Shown: in pieces, positions 38,220-47,373 of the stretch
Numbering within the stretch: the first letter of the stretch is position 1
Layout: the number at the start of each line of letters is the position of its first letter
Source of the DNA: Leptospira congkakensis
GTDB lineage: Bacteria; Spirochaetota; Leptospiria; Leptospirales; Leptospiraceae
Reading direction: 5' to 3'
Length of the DNA: 64,000 bases
Assembly: GCF_004770265.1 (NCBI RefSeq)
Contig: NZ_RQGQ01000014.1
Coordinates: 1 to 64,000 of the forward strand
The notes under the pieces: model-generated
Seen by the model: only the letters and a program-made list of their open reading frames with translations
Told to the model about the DNA's origin: nothing
Database searches by the model: none
Program-made: the position numbers and the translations under genes

Positions 38220-38810
38220 TCAGCTATTCTCTACTTTTTTCTGAAACTTGAGGATATTGTCCCTGATCTCTTCTTCTTTTTTATGAAGTTCTTTTAAGAA
38301 TTCTGTGTCCAAAATCATTTCTGGTTTTTTGATAAATTTGCTTTCATCGTAGTTATCAATTTCGTATAACAGGTCTTCGATGTTGGATTCTACTTTCACC
38401 AGACTTTGGATGGATTCCACTACCTTTTTGTTTACAAATAGGATTTCTTTGAATCGTAGAATATAATGTTGGAATCTGTTGTCGCGGATCATGGCTTGTC
38501 GTTGCATTTCTTTTACGATTTCGCGTTCTTTCAGAACTTCTTTTTTTTCCACAAGGATTTGGTTTTTAAAAATGCGAATTAGGTTGTCTGTTTCTAATTT
38601 ATAGTTTTCAAAACTGCTGTTGTGATTGTTTTGTAAGTCCTCCATTTGTTTGCGAAATTCTTTTTCTCGCAAACGATCTTGTTCTTTACGTAGTTTGTCA
38701 GATGTTTGTAGCGCGTTTTTAACACGTGTTTCGATGACAGCATCTAACATGGCTTTGTGCAGTTTGTCCAATCGAAAGAACACTGCTATGGCATATAGAA
38801 TGCGTTTCAT
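38220..38810 (-). CDS. Coiled-coil hypothetical protein
   Basis: A 196-residue highly charged protein, predicted as a long coiled coil from about residue 30 to the end (heptad-like KEQDRLREKEFRKQMEDL). The N-terminus is mildly hydrophobic (ILYAIAVFFRLDKLHKAM) and could bind membrane. The ribosome site AAGGAG is good. It lies 15 bp after the SpoIIE-type phosphatase gene and may be its partner. No family is recognised. Confidence 0.65.
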   Translation of the reverse strand: MKRILYAIAVFFRLDKLHKAMLDAVIETRVKNALQTSDKLRKEQDRLREKEFRKQMEDLQNNHNSSFENYKLETDNLIRIFKNQILVEKKEVLKEREIVKEMQRQAMIRDNRFQHYILRFKEILFVNKKVVESIQSLVKVESNIEDLLYEIDNYDESKFIKKPEMILDTEFLKELHKKEEEIRDNILKFQKKVENS

Positions 38811-38825
38811 AAAAACTCCTTATTA

Positions 38826-40571
38826 TTAGTTTAGACGAATAATAAAGAGAGAAAGGTCATCGTGCGGCTCTGCTTCTCCCACAAATTCACTTACTTTTTG
38901 TAAAATAGCTTGTCTGATGACTTCTGGAGGATCGTTGATATGAGATAAGATGACAGATTCCAATCTTTCTTCTGAAAAAAGTTCTTCCTTCATATTCATG
39001 GCTTCTGTCACACCATCTGTATACAATACCAAAAGATCTCCGGGCAAATAACTCACAGTGTGTTCTGAGAATTCACAATTGCCAATTCCCATTGGTTGGC
39101 CTTTCCCTGAAAGATGTTGGATTTTATGGTGTTTTTTGCGATAGATGATTTGTAAATTATGACCAGCTGAAGAATATGTTAATTCTTTTTTTGTCATATT
39201 GATACGCACAAGCATAGCAGTAACAAACATTAAAAAACCAGATTTATCTTGTAAGATTTGGTTGGCATTGAATAGGGCTTCACTTGTGGAAGTGGTTTTG
39301 GAAACTTCTTGTTGCAAAACCGTTTTGGAAAACTCCATAAAAAGTGCGGCTGGAGTTCCTTTCCCTGACACATCGGCAATGATTACAGAAACTTCATCTT
39401 TTCCATGAACCACCATATCATAAAAGTCTCCGCCGATTTCGCGTGATGCTTGGTAGTAGGTATCGAATTCTAATAATGAATATTGCTTGGGGATGATAGG
39501 CAGGGAATGTTTTTGGATCATCGCCGCTACTTGCATATCACGGTCTATGTTTTTCAAACGTTCACTTTGTATCTTTACTTGTAGGGCAGTGTATGCTTCC
39601 CCAACTTGGTTGGTAAGAGTGCGTAGAATCCGAATGTCCATCTCATCAAACCTTGTTCGAGAAGTTTTATCAGATACAACAAGAGATCCTAACCATTCTT
39701 TGTTTTTCAGAATGGGGAAAAGGATCATACTATGTTGGAAAAGGCCTTTGTGAGTGAGTTGAATCCCTTGTGGTGAATTGGCTGTAATGATTTTGTATCC
39801 TTTGAACATCCAATCTGCTTTGTCTGCAAATAACAAAACTTCCACATCTTCGTCATGGATTTGATCAGAAAATCCTTTGGATTTGGACCTAGGAAGACCT
39901 TTCTTTTCAATTTTTTCAAAGTTAAGAGTGACGCGGTCTACTTGTAAAACTTCGGAAATGGTTTTGACTGCGAGGTCCATAAATTCATCAGAACTTTGGA
40001 TATTGGCAAGGGCTTGGGAGATTTTGAATAAACCATTGAGTTCGGTGGCTCGGAGGTTTAAACTATCAATGAGAAGGCGATTTTTCACCGCAATGGCTGC
40101 AAGGTTCGAAAGGTACTTTAAAATTTTAATGTCTGTATGATTAAAATCACGATTGTCGAGAGAGTTTACTGCTTCGAGTACACCTTGCACTTCTCCTTGG
40201 GCAATCATGGGAACACAAAGTAAATTCCTTGTAACATATCCCACAGTTTGATCGATGGCTTTAAAAATTCTTGGATCATTGGTAGCATCGTTGACTATTT
40301 CTGGTTTGAGAGTTTCGAGAACCATTCCTGCAATCCCTTTTCCCCTAGGAACTGTTAGGTGAGCAAGGGATTCTTCTTTTAGACCGCTGGTAGTATTAAA
40401 AACCAACTGATCATTTTCTTTGTCATATAGGAGTAGAGAAGAACCTTCTGTTTGTAAAACATCCCGAGTGATGCCCATGATTTCACTAAGAAGTGTATCC
40501 AAATCCTCATGTGAATTGATCCGGCTGGTAATGTCTGAAATCAGACCTAATGTTAGTAATTTAGTAGGCAT
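38826..40571 (-). CDS. GAF-GAF-SpoIIE (PP2C-like) protein phosphatase
   Basis: A 581-residue cytoplasmic protein. A GAF domain covers about residues 15-165 (GKGIAGMVLETLKPEIVND), a second, weaker one about 185-340, and the C-terminal third is a SpoIIE/RsbU phosphatase with EIGGDFYDMV, ADVSGKGTPAALFM, SAGHN and LYTDGVTEA. Such proteins dephosphorylate anti-sigma-factor antagonists in partner-switch systems. No anti-sigma kinase or STAS protein adjoins it. It follows argB by 6 bp. Confidence 0.9.
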   Translation of the reverse strand: MPTKLLTLGLISDITSRINSHEDLDTLLSEIMGITRDVLQTEGSSLLLYDKENDQLVFNTTSGLKEESLAHLTVPRGKGIAGMVLETLKPEIVNDATNDPRIFKAIDQTVGYVTRNLLCVPMIAQGEVQGVLEAVNSLDNRDFNHTDIKILKYLSNLAAIAVKNRLLIDSLNLRATELNGLFKISQALANIQSSDEFMDLAVKTISEVLQVDRVTLNFEKIEKKGLPRSKSKGFSDQIHDEDVEVLLFADKADWMFKGYKIITANSPQGIQLTHKGLFQHSMILFPILKNKEWLGSLVVSDKTSRTRFDEMDIRILRTLTNQVGEAYTALQVKIQSERLKNIDRDMQVAAMIQKHSLPIIPKQYSLLEFDTYYQASREIGGDFYDMVVHGKDEVSVIIADVSGKGTPAALFMEFSKTVLQQEVSKTTSTSEALFNANQILQDKSGFLMFVTAMLVRINMTKKELTYSSAGHNLQIIYRKKHHKIQHLSGKGQPMGIGNCEFSEHTVSYLPGDLLVLYTDGVTEAMNMKEELFSEERLESVILSHINDPPEVIRQAILQKVSEFVGEAEPHDDLSLFIIRLN

Positions 40572-40577
40572 CCGAAT

Positions 40578-41456
40578 CTATCCTTGTTCGATCAAACTTC
40601 CAATCCCTTGGTTGGTTAAAATTTCAATTAATACGGAATGAGCAACTCTTCCATCAATGATGTGGGCTCTTTTGACTCCAGAGTCAATGGCTCGCAAACA
40701 ACACTCTACTTTTGGTATCATGCCACCGGAGATCTGTCCAGTTTTTATATGTCCATGAATGTCTGCTTTTTTGAGACCCGTTACCAACTGCCCATCAATC
40801 AATATTCCTGGAGTGTCGGTGAGTAAAATGAGTTTGTCTGCGTGAAGGGCTTCTGCAATGGCTCCTGCCATTGTATCTGCATTGATATTTAAAGTTTGTC
40901 CTTCTTTGGACATAGCGACAGGTGAGATGATAGGAATAAAACCTTCACGTTGTAAGGTGAGTAAAATATTGGGATCTACTTCCGTCACTTCTCCTACAAG
41001 GCCTAAGTCTACTTTTTGAAGTTTACCATCTTCTGCTTCCACTTCCATTAGGTATTTTTCTGCGATGGCAAGCCCACCATCTTTACCCGATAGACCCACT
41101 GGTTTTCCGCCTTTTTCTTGGATAAGAGAAACAATTTGTTTGTTCACTTTTCCTGTGAGAACCATCTCCACCACTTCCATTGTGGCTTCATCAGTGACCC
41201 TGTGTCCACGAATGAACTGGGTATTTAGGTTGAGAGACTTGATAAGAGCATTGATTTCGGGTCCACCACCGTGAACCACAACAGGATTGATCCCTAAATA
41301 TTTAAGAAGTACAATATCTTCAGCAAAAGACGCTTTTAATTCTTCTTCCACCATGGCCGCCCCGCCATATTTGATGACAATGGTTTTCCCAGAATATTTG
41401 ATCAAATAAGGAAGAGCTTCCAAGATATGATTGATTTTTTCGGAATGGTGGTTCAT
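40578..41456 (-). CDS. argB: Acetylglutamate kinase
   Basis: A 292-residue enzyme of arginine biosynthesis, phosphorylating N-acetylglutamate. [35 protein letters not shown] and the C-terminal [13 protein letters not shown] are typical. The ATG at 41456 follows GAGGAC at proper distance; an ATG four codons upstream lies within that site. No other arg gene is nearby. It is the first gene of a run with the SpoIIE phosphatase and coiled-coil genes, and divergent from the amidase gene. Confidence 0.95.
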   Translation of the reverse strand: MNHHSEKINHILEALPYLIKYSGKTIVIKYGGAAMVEEELKASFAEDIVLLKYLGINPVVVHGGGPEINALIKSLNLNTQFIRGHRVTDEATMEVVEMVLTGKVNKQIVSLIQEKGGKPVGLSGKDGGLAIAEKYLMEVEAEDGKLQKVDLGLVGEVTEVDPNILLTLQREGFIPIISPVAMSKEGQTLNINADTMAGAIAEALHADKLILLTDTPGILIDGQLVTGLKKADIHGHIKTGQISGGMIPKVECCLRAIDSGVKRAHIIDGRVAHSVLIEILTNQGIGSLIEQG

Positions 41457-41476
41457 AAAAGTCCTCATTTATGATA

Positions 41477-42286
41477 ATGAAATTTAAAGCCGCCGCAGTG
41501 CAAGTCACAAGTACAGCAAGAATCTCAAATAACCTAACTAAGTGTAGGCAACTTGTGGAAGAGGCGGCAAGTGCTGGTGCCAAAGTCATAGGCCTTCCCG
41601 AAAATTTTTCCTTTATGGGAAGTGAATCAGAGAAAAAAAATCTTCTTGGTCAAATCGAAGAAGAGACAAATGCTTTTTTACAAGAAACTTCAAAAGACCT
41701 GGGAATCTTTCTACTTGGAGGTGGTTTTCCCACTAAGGCGCCAACAGGAAAGGTTTACAACACTGCTGTTCTCACAAATCCCGAAGGAAAGGAAATCTTT
41801 CGTTATCACAAGGCTCATTTATTCAATGCAGTGGTGGGTGACGGATTCAATTACAGCGAATCGAATTCCACAGAAAGTGGAGGCAAAGTTCCTGACGTTG
41901 TCCAGACAGAATATGGAAAAATTTCTTCTGCGATCTGTTATGACATTCGTTTCCCGGAACTCTTTCGTAGTCTTTCTGAGAAAGGAGTGGAACTTTGTTT
42001 TTTGCCAGCAGCTTTCACAGTTCCCACCGGCGAAGCCCATTGGCATGTATTGCTCCGCGCTCGTGCCATTGAGAATTTTATGTATGTAATCGCACCAGGG
42101 CAAACAGGAACCCATGATCCGCACGGAAATCGGAAAACCTTTGGCCACTCTCTCATCATTTCTCCTTGGGGAGAAATTTTAGATGAGTTAGACAAAGAAG
42201 TGGGTTTTGTAATTGCCGAAATCGACTTACAAAAGTTAAGCGAAATTCGAAATCAACTCCCGAGTTTAGGCCATCGTTTGTTTTAG
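41477..42286 (+). CDS. Nitrilase-superfamily amidase (Nit1-like)
   Basis: About 269 residues. The Glu-Lys-Cys triad is visible: Glu in GLPENFSFMG (about 45), Lys in YHKAHLFN (about 115), Cys in SAICYDIRFPELFR (about 157). The last motif is characteristic of the Nit1/deaminated glutathione amidase branch, a metabolite-repair function. The start is either ATG at 41471 or 41477. It is divergent from argB, with only about 20 bp between starts. Confidence 0.85.
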   Translation: MKFKAAAVQVTSTARISNNLTKCRQLVEEAASAGAKVIGLPENFSFMGSESEKKNLLGQIEEETNAFLQETSKDLGIFLLGGGFPTKAPTGKVYNTAVLTNPEGKEIFRYHKAHLFNAVVGDGFNYSESNSTESGGKVPDVVQTEYGKISSAICYDIRFPELFRSLSEKGVELCFLPAAFTVPTGEAHWHVLLRARAIENFMYVIAPGQTGTHDPHGNRKTFGHSLIISPWGEILDELDKEVGFVIAEIDLQKLSEIRNQLPSLGHRLF

Positions 42287-42343
42287 ATAGATACTTTCTA
42301 TTTTAAACCTTTTGTTTCCTCATGTAATTTAAGGTCACTTGAT

Positions 42344-43237
42344 TTAGAAAAAAGACTTCTTTGTCGCAGAAGATTTTTTCATTAGAAGAAAGTCTTTCAT
42401 CACTTTTTCTGCGGCTTGTTTTTTTTCCATGTGTACAAAATGTCCGCATTCAGAAAATAAAACTGCTTTTACATGAGGAGTGGTTCTTTCGAGTTCCATC
42501 ACATCCTTTCCTGGAATGATGGGATCTTCTTCCCCACGCATAATTAAGGTGGGGACTTGGTTCCCAAATACAATGGGACGTATGTCGGTTCTATCCAACA
42601 TCTCCAGGATCATTAGAATATATCTTGGGTTCAAACATTCAAATTGAGGATTGTAATCTTTTAGGAATTGTTTGATGTCTTCTCGTGCGTGGAAGGCAGA
42701 AGAATCATACACTCCGTAGGAAAATCCAATTTGTAAGGCTTTCGGAAGGGATTTCCCAATTTTAAATCCAAAGTCAAAAAAACTACCTAAGTTCGCACGA
42801 AGTCCCATAACACCGATTTTTAAAACCCCAGGAACGGGACCATGGACATAAGGGGCAATCGAGATGACTTGTTTGATCCTTTGTGGAAATAAAGAAGCAA
42901 TCGCAAGTACTGCCATCCCACCTGTAGAATGGCCCACAAGGGTGATGTCTTTTTCACCAGCAGAGGCCCAAATTCCTTGGGCTTGTGTTTCTAAAAAATC
43001 TTGGAGGGTGAGTCCTTTTTTTTGATCAAAAATTTCTGCAGGATAATGACCAACTAAATCTAGTTCGATGACATCTCCAAATTGGCGGAAAAAAGGAATG
43101 TTGAGACCCCAATATCCAGCCGCAGAACACCAACCACCGATGAGAACAATTGTTTCTTTGGACTTGGGATTCAGAGACTTATGTTTAATGTAAGTTAGTC
43201 TATGATTTTTCCAATTATAAATTTGTCTTTCTGACAT
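42344..43237 (-). CDS. Alpha/beta hydrolase
   Basis: A 297-residue hydrolase. The nucleophile elbow is GHSTGG (about residue 102), the acid lies in RGEEDPIIPG, and the catalytic His in CGHFVHMEK. The N-terminal IGGWCSAAGYW fits the oxyanion region. No signal peptide is seen. The ribosome site AGAGGA sits just after the alr stop, 8 bp upstream, so it is co-transcribed with alr. The substrate is unknown. Confidence 0.85.
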   Translation of the reverse strand: MSERQIYNWKNHRLTYIKHKSLNPKSKETIVLIGGWCSAAGYWGLNIPFFRQFGDVIELDLVGHYPAEIFDQKKGLTLQDFLETQAQGIWASAGEKDITLVGHSTGGMAVLAIASLFPQRIKQVISIAPYVHGPVPGVLKIGVMGLRANLGSFFDFGFKIGKSLPKALQIGFSYGVYDSSAFHAREDIKQFLKDYNPQFECLNPRYILMILEMLDRTDIRPIVFGNQVPTLIMRGEEDPIIPGKDVMELERTTPHVKAVLFSECGHFVHMEKKQAAEKVMKDFLLMKKSSATKKSFF

Positions 43238-43245
43238 AAGATCCT

Positions 43246-44376
43246 CTAGTCTTCAATGATACGAGGGAATGATCCCAAAATTCTTGTGACCACTTCGTAG
43301 TTGATGGTTCCAGTCCAAGCTGCATGATCATCTGCTGATATGGTTTCATTTCCTGATTTCCCAAGGATGACTACATCGTCTCCCAGTTTAGCGTCAGGAA
43401 TATGTGTGATATCAAGCATTGTCATATTCATACAGATTCTTCCTAAAATTTTTGCCCGTTCTCCCCGAACGAGCATATACCCATGGTTCGAAAGTTTCCG
43501 ATCGAGCCCCTCATAGTATCCGACGGGAACAACTGCTAATTTCGTATCGTGTGTGGTTTTATAAGTGGAGCCATACCCAATAAAAGTCCCTTGGTTTAGG
43601 TTTTGGATGTGTTGGATTTGAGTTTTCCAACTGAGTGCTGGTTTTAACATCCCCACATCTTTTTTCATGAGGGAAAGAGAGAGTTTGGTTTCAAGACTTG
43701 GCCAAAGTCCGTAAAGAGAAATTCCCACACGAACCAAATCCATCCTTGCTTCTGAAAATAACATTGCTGAGGCAGAAGAAGCGCAGTGGCAAATAAGATC
43801 GATAAACCCGTGTTTAGCGAATGTATCGATTGTTTCTTGAAACCTACCGAGTTGTAACATAGAATAACTATGTTCTGTAAAATCTTCTGTGCTGGCAAAG
43901 TGGGTGGCTATTCCCGCAAGAGGGAGTTTTTTTTCAAAAATTTCTTTGGCCAAAACTTCAGCAGTGTTTGTTGGAATTCCTAAACGAGACATCCCCGTAT
44001 CCACTTTCAAATGGATTTTGGGAGTGGGGGAAAGTTTGGATAAAATTTCGATTTCTTCGATGCGAGAGACCATCACCCAAAAGTTTTCGTCCGCCAAAGA
44101 TTCCTTTCTTTCTTTTAGATCCGGAATACTTCCCATAATGAGGATGGTGGCTTTGGTAAATACACGACGAATGGACAAAGCTTCTTCTAAAGAGTTGACT
44201 CCCAAATAGTCAGCACCGGCATCAAGGGCAATGGAGGCCGTAGCAAGGAGTCCATGCCCATAGGCATTGGATTTGATGATGGCGGTAAACTTGGTTTTTG
44301 GCCCAATCAGTTTGCGGAATAGGGCGATATTATGGCTAAACGCCGAACGAGAGAGGTAAATCCTAGAAGAGAGCAC
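43246..44376 (-). CDS. alr: Alanine racemase
   Basis: A 376-residue fold-type III PLP enzyme that makes D-alanine for peptidoglycan. The PLP lysine is in AIIKSNAYGHG (about residue 35), the catalytic Tyr region is GYGSTYKT, and VPVGYYEGLDR and RICMNMTMLDIT are conserved. The start is a GTG; no strong ribosome site is seen. It is followed by the alpha/beta hydrolase gene on the same transcript. Confidence 0.95.
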   Translation of the reverse strand: MLSSRIYLSRSAFSHNIALFRKLIGPKTKFTAIIKSNAYGHGLLATASIALDAGADYLGVNSLEEALSIRRVFTKATILIMGSIPDLKERKESLADENFWVMVSRIEEIEILSKLSPTPKIHLKVDTGMSRLGIPTNTAEVLAKEIFEKKLPLAGIATHFASTEDFTEHSYSMLQLGRFQETIDTFAKHGFIDLICHCASSASAMLFSEARMDLVRVGISLYGLWPSLETKLSLSLMKKDVGMLKPALSWKTQIQHIQNLNQGTFIGYGSTYKTTHDTKLAVVPVGYYEGLDRKLSNHGYMLVRGERAKILGRICMNMTMLDITHIPDAKLGDDVVILGKSGNETISADDHAAWTGTINYEVVTRILGSFPRIIED

Positions 44377-44431
44377 TGTCCCATTTTTTTTTACTTTTCT
44401 CTTCTGTCGCTTCAGATATTTCTATTTTTGA

Positions 44432-45634
44432 ATGCTTCCTAATCACAATGAACTTCCTTCCTTCCCTCCTTTTCCTTCTTGGAAAGGGATCTCCAAGTAT
44501 TTCCCCGTACAGAATGATTCCGTTTGGTTGAATTATTGTGGGACCACACCTGTTTCCACCTATGCTACCCAGATGATGAATCTCTACTTTCAGGAATACG
44601 CAAAGTTCGGTATCTTTGCCCCGAGTTTTGCGGAACCGGCAATCAAATCTGCCATCCGCGGTTACATCGCGGAAATTTTACATTGTGATCCATCCGAGAT
44701 AGGGATTGTACATAACACGAGTGAGGGGATCAATCTCTACTCTCATAGCATTCAAATCCCAAAAGGAAAAAGAATTTTAGTTCTGGAGAATGAATACCCA
44801 AGTAATGTTTATCCTTGGGAACATTGGAAAGAAAAGGGTGTGGATTTAGAATTTATCCCTGTGGGTAAAACTCCCGACGAATTTTTAACCAACCTAAAAA
44901 ATGAATTAGAAAAAGGGGATGTATATATTCTTAGCCTATCACCTGTTCATTGGTGTACGGGAGTGGCTTTTGATATGGAAGCCGTTTCTAAACTTTGTGA
45001 AACCCATCACACGAAACTTGTGGTTGATGGAAGCCAAGCCGTGGGTCATATCCCCCTTGATTTTGGAAAAATAAAAGTGGCTTTCTGTGCATTTGCCGCC
45101 TGGAAGTGGTTACTCGGTCCTTTGGGACTTGGAGTGGTGTATCTATCCAAAGAAGAATCCAATGGATTCCAACTGATCTTCAAAGGCCAGGCCAGTGTGG
45201 TGAACGATTCCAGTTATTTTCCTTATAGAAATGAATGGAAACCCGCCGCCGACCAATTTGAACAAAGTACAATCAACTTCAATGACTGGATTTATTTTTA
45301 TGCATCATTGCGGATGTTGTCCACCCTTGGTTTCGACCGCGTGCGGGAACGGATTTATGAAGTGGCGGGAATGTTTAAGGACGCTCTTCATGATTTAGGT
45401 TTTACATTGGAATCCGATGCTTTTCCCAATGTGAAAACGGGAATCATTGCGATCACAGGTCACAAAGATCCGTCCAAGTTCCAACCGGAAGCCATCCAAG
45501 CCTTTTTAAAACAAAGGAAAATCACGGCTGCGGTGCGACTGGGACGACTTCGAATGGCTCCTCATATTGCGATTGAAGAAGAACATGTGGCCCGAGTGAA
45601 AGAAACTTTAAAAGAATACCTAAGCCAAAGTTAG
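44432..45634 (+). CDS. Class V aminotransferase (cysteine desulfurase / isopenicillin-epimerase-like fold)
   Basis: A 400-residue fold-type I PLP enzyme. HNTSEGINLYSH (about residue 89) begins the cofactor site, VDGSQAVGHIPLDF carries the PLP-binding Asp, and the Schiff-base Lys is in AAWKWLLGPLG near residue 223. There is no Cys-bearing active-site loop typical of IscS/SufS, so a desulfurase is unlikely. The substrate is unknown. It is divergent from alr, followed after 25 bp by a transporter. Confidence 0.82.
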   Translation: MLPNHNELPSFPPFPSWKGISKYFPVQNDSVWLNYCGTTPVSTYATQMMNLYFQEYAKFGIFAPSFAEPAIKSAIRGYIAEILHCDPSEIGIVHNTSEGINLYSHSIQIPKGKRILVLENEYPSNVYPWEHWKEKGVDLEFIPVGKTPDEFLTNLKNELEKGDVYILSLSPVHWCTGVAFDMEAVSKLCETHHTKLVVDGSQAVGHIPLDFGKIKVAFCAFAAWKWLLGPLGLGVVYLSKEESNGFQLIFKGQASVVNDSSYFPYRNEWKPAADQFEQSTINFNDWIYFYASLRMLSTLGFDRVRERIYEVAGMFKDALHDLGFTLESDAFPNVKTGIIAITGHKDPSKFQPEAIQAFLKQRKITAAVRLGRLRMAPHIAIEEEHVARVKETLKEYLSQS

Positions 45635-45659
45635 GTGAAAGGGTTGATTTGAATTCATT

Positions 45660-46604
45660 ATGATCACTAAAATTTCTAAACTGATTGTCACTGCTTTTCC
45701 AGTTGTACTTCTTTTCATCTCAGGGATTGGGTTCTTATTTCCTGAAAAGATCATTTGGTTTCGAGGGCCTTGGATCACTTATAGCCTCGGTGCCATTATG
45801 CTTGGGATGGGACTCACTTTGGAAGCCGAAGATTTTATCAGAATCTTAAAACAACCAAAACCAATTCTGATTGGAACTGTATTACAATATACGATTATGC
45901 CAACACTTGGGTTTTCGCTTGGGTACTTATTCCAACTCCCAGAAGCCTTTGCAGTGGGACTCATTCTTGTCTCCTGTTGCCCGGGTGGAACGGCTTCCAA
46001 TGTGATTACGTTTTTATCCAAAGCAGATGTTCCTCTTAGTGTTACCTTAACATCTGTCTCCACGATCCTTGGGATTATGATGACACCATTCCTTGTGGCG
46101 GTTCTCATAGGGAGTCGTTTGGAGATTGATCGTTTGGGTCTTGTGATCACAACCTTCCAAGTGATTTTAGTTCCTGTTGGTTTAGGATTGTTTTTAAAAT
46201 CGATTTTTCCAAAACTCACAAAAGAGATCCAAGATTTTTTTCCCGTACTTTCTGTACTCTTAATTGCGATGATTGTGGCTTCGATCATTGCCAGTGGAAA
46301 AGATACCATCCTAAATTCCGACTTCCGAATCTTCTTTGCAGTGATTCTTTTGCATCTAGGTGGGTTTGGTTTCGGTGGGGTTTTTAGTTGGTATCTGACA
46401 AAAGATGCAAAAACAGCAAAAACCATTTCGATTGAGGTGGGAATGCAGAATTCAGGGCTCGGGGCAGTGCTTGCCAGGACTCATTTTTTGGATCCGAACA
46501 CGGCAATTCCTAGTGCTTTATCGAGTTTGACCCATTCCCTTCTTGGAAGTTTATTTGCGACCTATTTCAGAAGGGAATCGAAAAAACCAGCTATTGTCGA
46601 TTGA
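45660..46604 (+). CDS. Bile acid:sodium symporter (BASS) family transporter
   Basis: A 314-residue protein with nine or ten membrane helices. SCCPGGTASNVITFLSKAD (about residue 103) is the family hallmark, and EVGMQNSGLG near residue 261 is the second signature. Bacterial members move organic anions such as pantoate or keto acids with sodium. The substrate is not known. It overlaps nothing and precedes rpmG by 34 bp. Confidence 0.9.
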   Translation: MITKISKLIVTAFPVVLLFISGIGFLFPEKIIWFRGPWITYSLGAIMLGMGLTLEAEDFIRILKQPKPILIGTVLQYTIMPTLGFSLGYLFQLPEAFAVGLILVSCCPGGTASNVITFLSKADVPLSVTLTSVSTILGIMMTPFLVAVLIGSRLEIDRLGLVITTFQVILVPVGLGLFLKSIFPKLTKEIQDFFPVLSVLLIAMIVASIIASGKDTILNSDFRIFFAVILLHLGGFGFGGVFSWYLTKDAKTAKTISIEVGMQNSGLGAVLARTHFLDPNTAIPSALSSLTHSLLGSLFATYFRRESKKPAIVD

Positions 46605-46638
46605 CTATATATGGGGTCGGTACGTCATGGCATAAATT

Positions 46639-46800
46639 ATGAGAGAAATCATAAAACTAACCTGTGTCCCATGTGCGATACCTGGGCGGTCAAATTACTT
46701 CCAGACTAAAAACAAGAAGACAAAGTCGGAAAAACTTGTGACTAAAAAATATTGCAAATTTTGCAAATCTCATACTGATCACAAGGAATCCAAAGTCTAA
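46639..46800 (+). CDS. rpmG: 50S ribosomal protein L33
   Basis: A 53-residue protein, too short for many gene filters. It begins MREIIKLTC, contains NYFQTKNKKTKSEKL and ends KSHTDHKESKV, all typical of L33. Two CxxC pairs (CVPC and CKFC) make it the zinc-binding form. A four- or five-residue insertion (AIPGR) follows the first pair. There is no clear ribosome site. It lies 8 bp before the DksA-like gene. Confidence 0.93.
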   Translation: MREIIKLTCVPCAIPGRSNYFQTKNKKTKSEKLVTKKYCKFCKSHTDHKESKV

Positions 46801-46808
46801 GGATTAAG

Positions 46809-47273
46809 ATGCCGAAACCAGCTGCAAAATCTTCATCAGCAGAGAAGGGAGTGGACAAAAAGTTCATCGAAGAGGTGCGTGAGCTCCTCCAAGAGAAAAA
46901 AGAGTCCCTCTTAATCAAACTCAACCAGTGGGAAGACACCAGTTCTCCTTCTGGATTGAAAGAGATGGGTGATATTGCAGACATTGCATCCGAACTCAAT
47001 TCAGAGGCCTTAACTTCTGTTTTGACTGAAAATGAAATTGAAACTCTGCGCGAGATAGAACTTGCGTTAGAAAAGATTGAAAACGGAACCTACGGGATCT
47101 GCGAAGGAACTAAGAAAAAAATTCCTTTGGCGAGACTCAAGGCAATTCCGTGGACAAGATTTACTGTGGAATTTGCAGAACAAATGGCGAAGAGCCGTAA
47201 CCGTGCTGGTTACCGCATGGATTCTCTTTCTGCTTATCCTGCAACGGGAATGGATGTGGATTCTCTCGACTAA
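46809..47273 (+). CDS. DksA/TraR-family protein lacking the zinc-finger cysteines
   Basis: A 154-residue protein. The helical coiled coil (about 20-95) ends in LREIELALEKIENGTYGIC, the usual lead-in to the DksA zinc finger. There the CxxC is reduced to one Cys (CEGTKKKIP) and the second pair is gone (PWTRFTVEFAEQ). An acidic patch EMGDIAD sits where DksA has its coiled-coil tip Asp residues. It probably binds RNA polymerase through the secondary channel; whether it works with (p)ppGpp is unknown. It is co-transcribed with rpmG. Confidence 0.85.
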   Translation: MPKPAAKSSSAEKGVDKKFIEEVRELLQEKKESLLIKLNQWEDTSSPSGLKEMGDIADIASELNSEALTSVLTENEIETLREIELALEKIENGTYGICEGTKKKIPLARLKAIPWTRFTVEFAEQMAKSRNRAGYRMDSLSAYPATGMDVDSLD

Positions 47274-47373
47274 GAGAAAATCCCTAGTTCCTTTTTCCCT
47301 CAGACCCCAAATTCTCCCGATTTCCTTAATTTTACAATTGATTCACTGACCAAGGCTTTGCACTCTCTCTATC

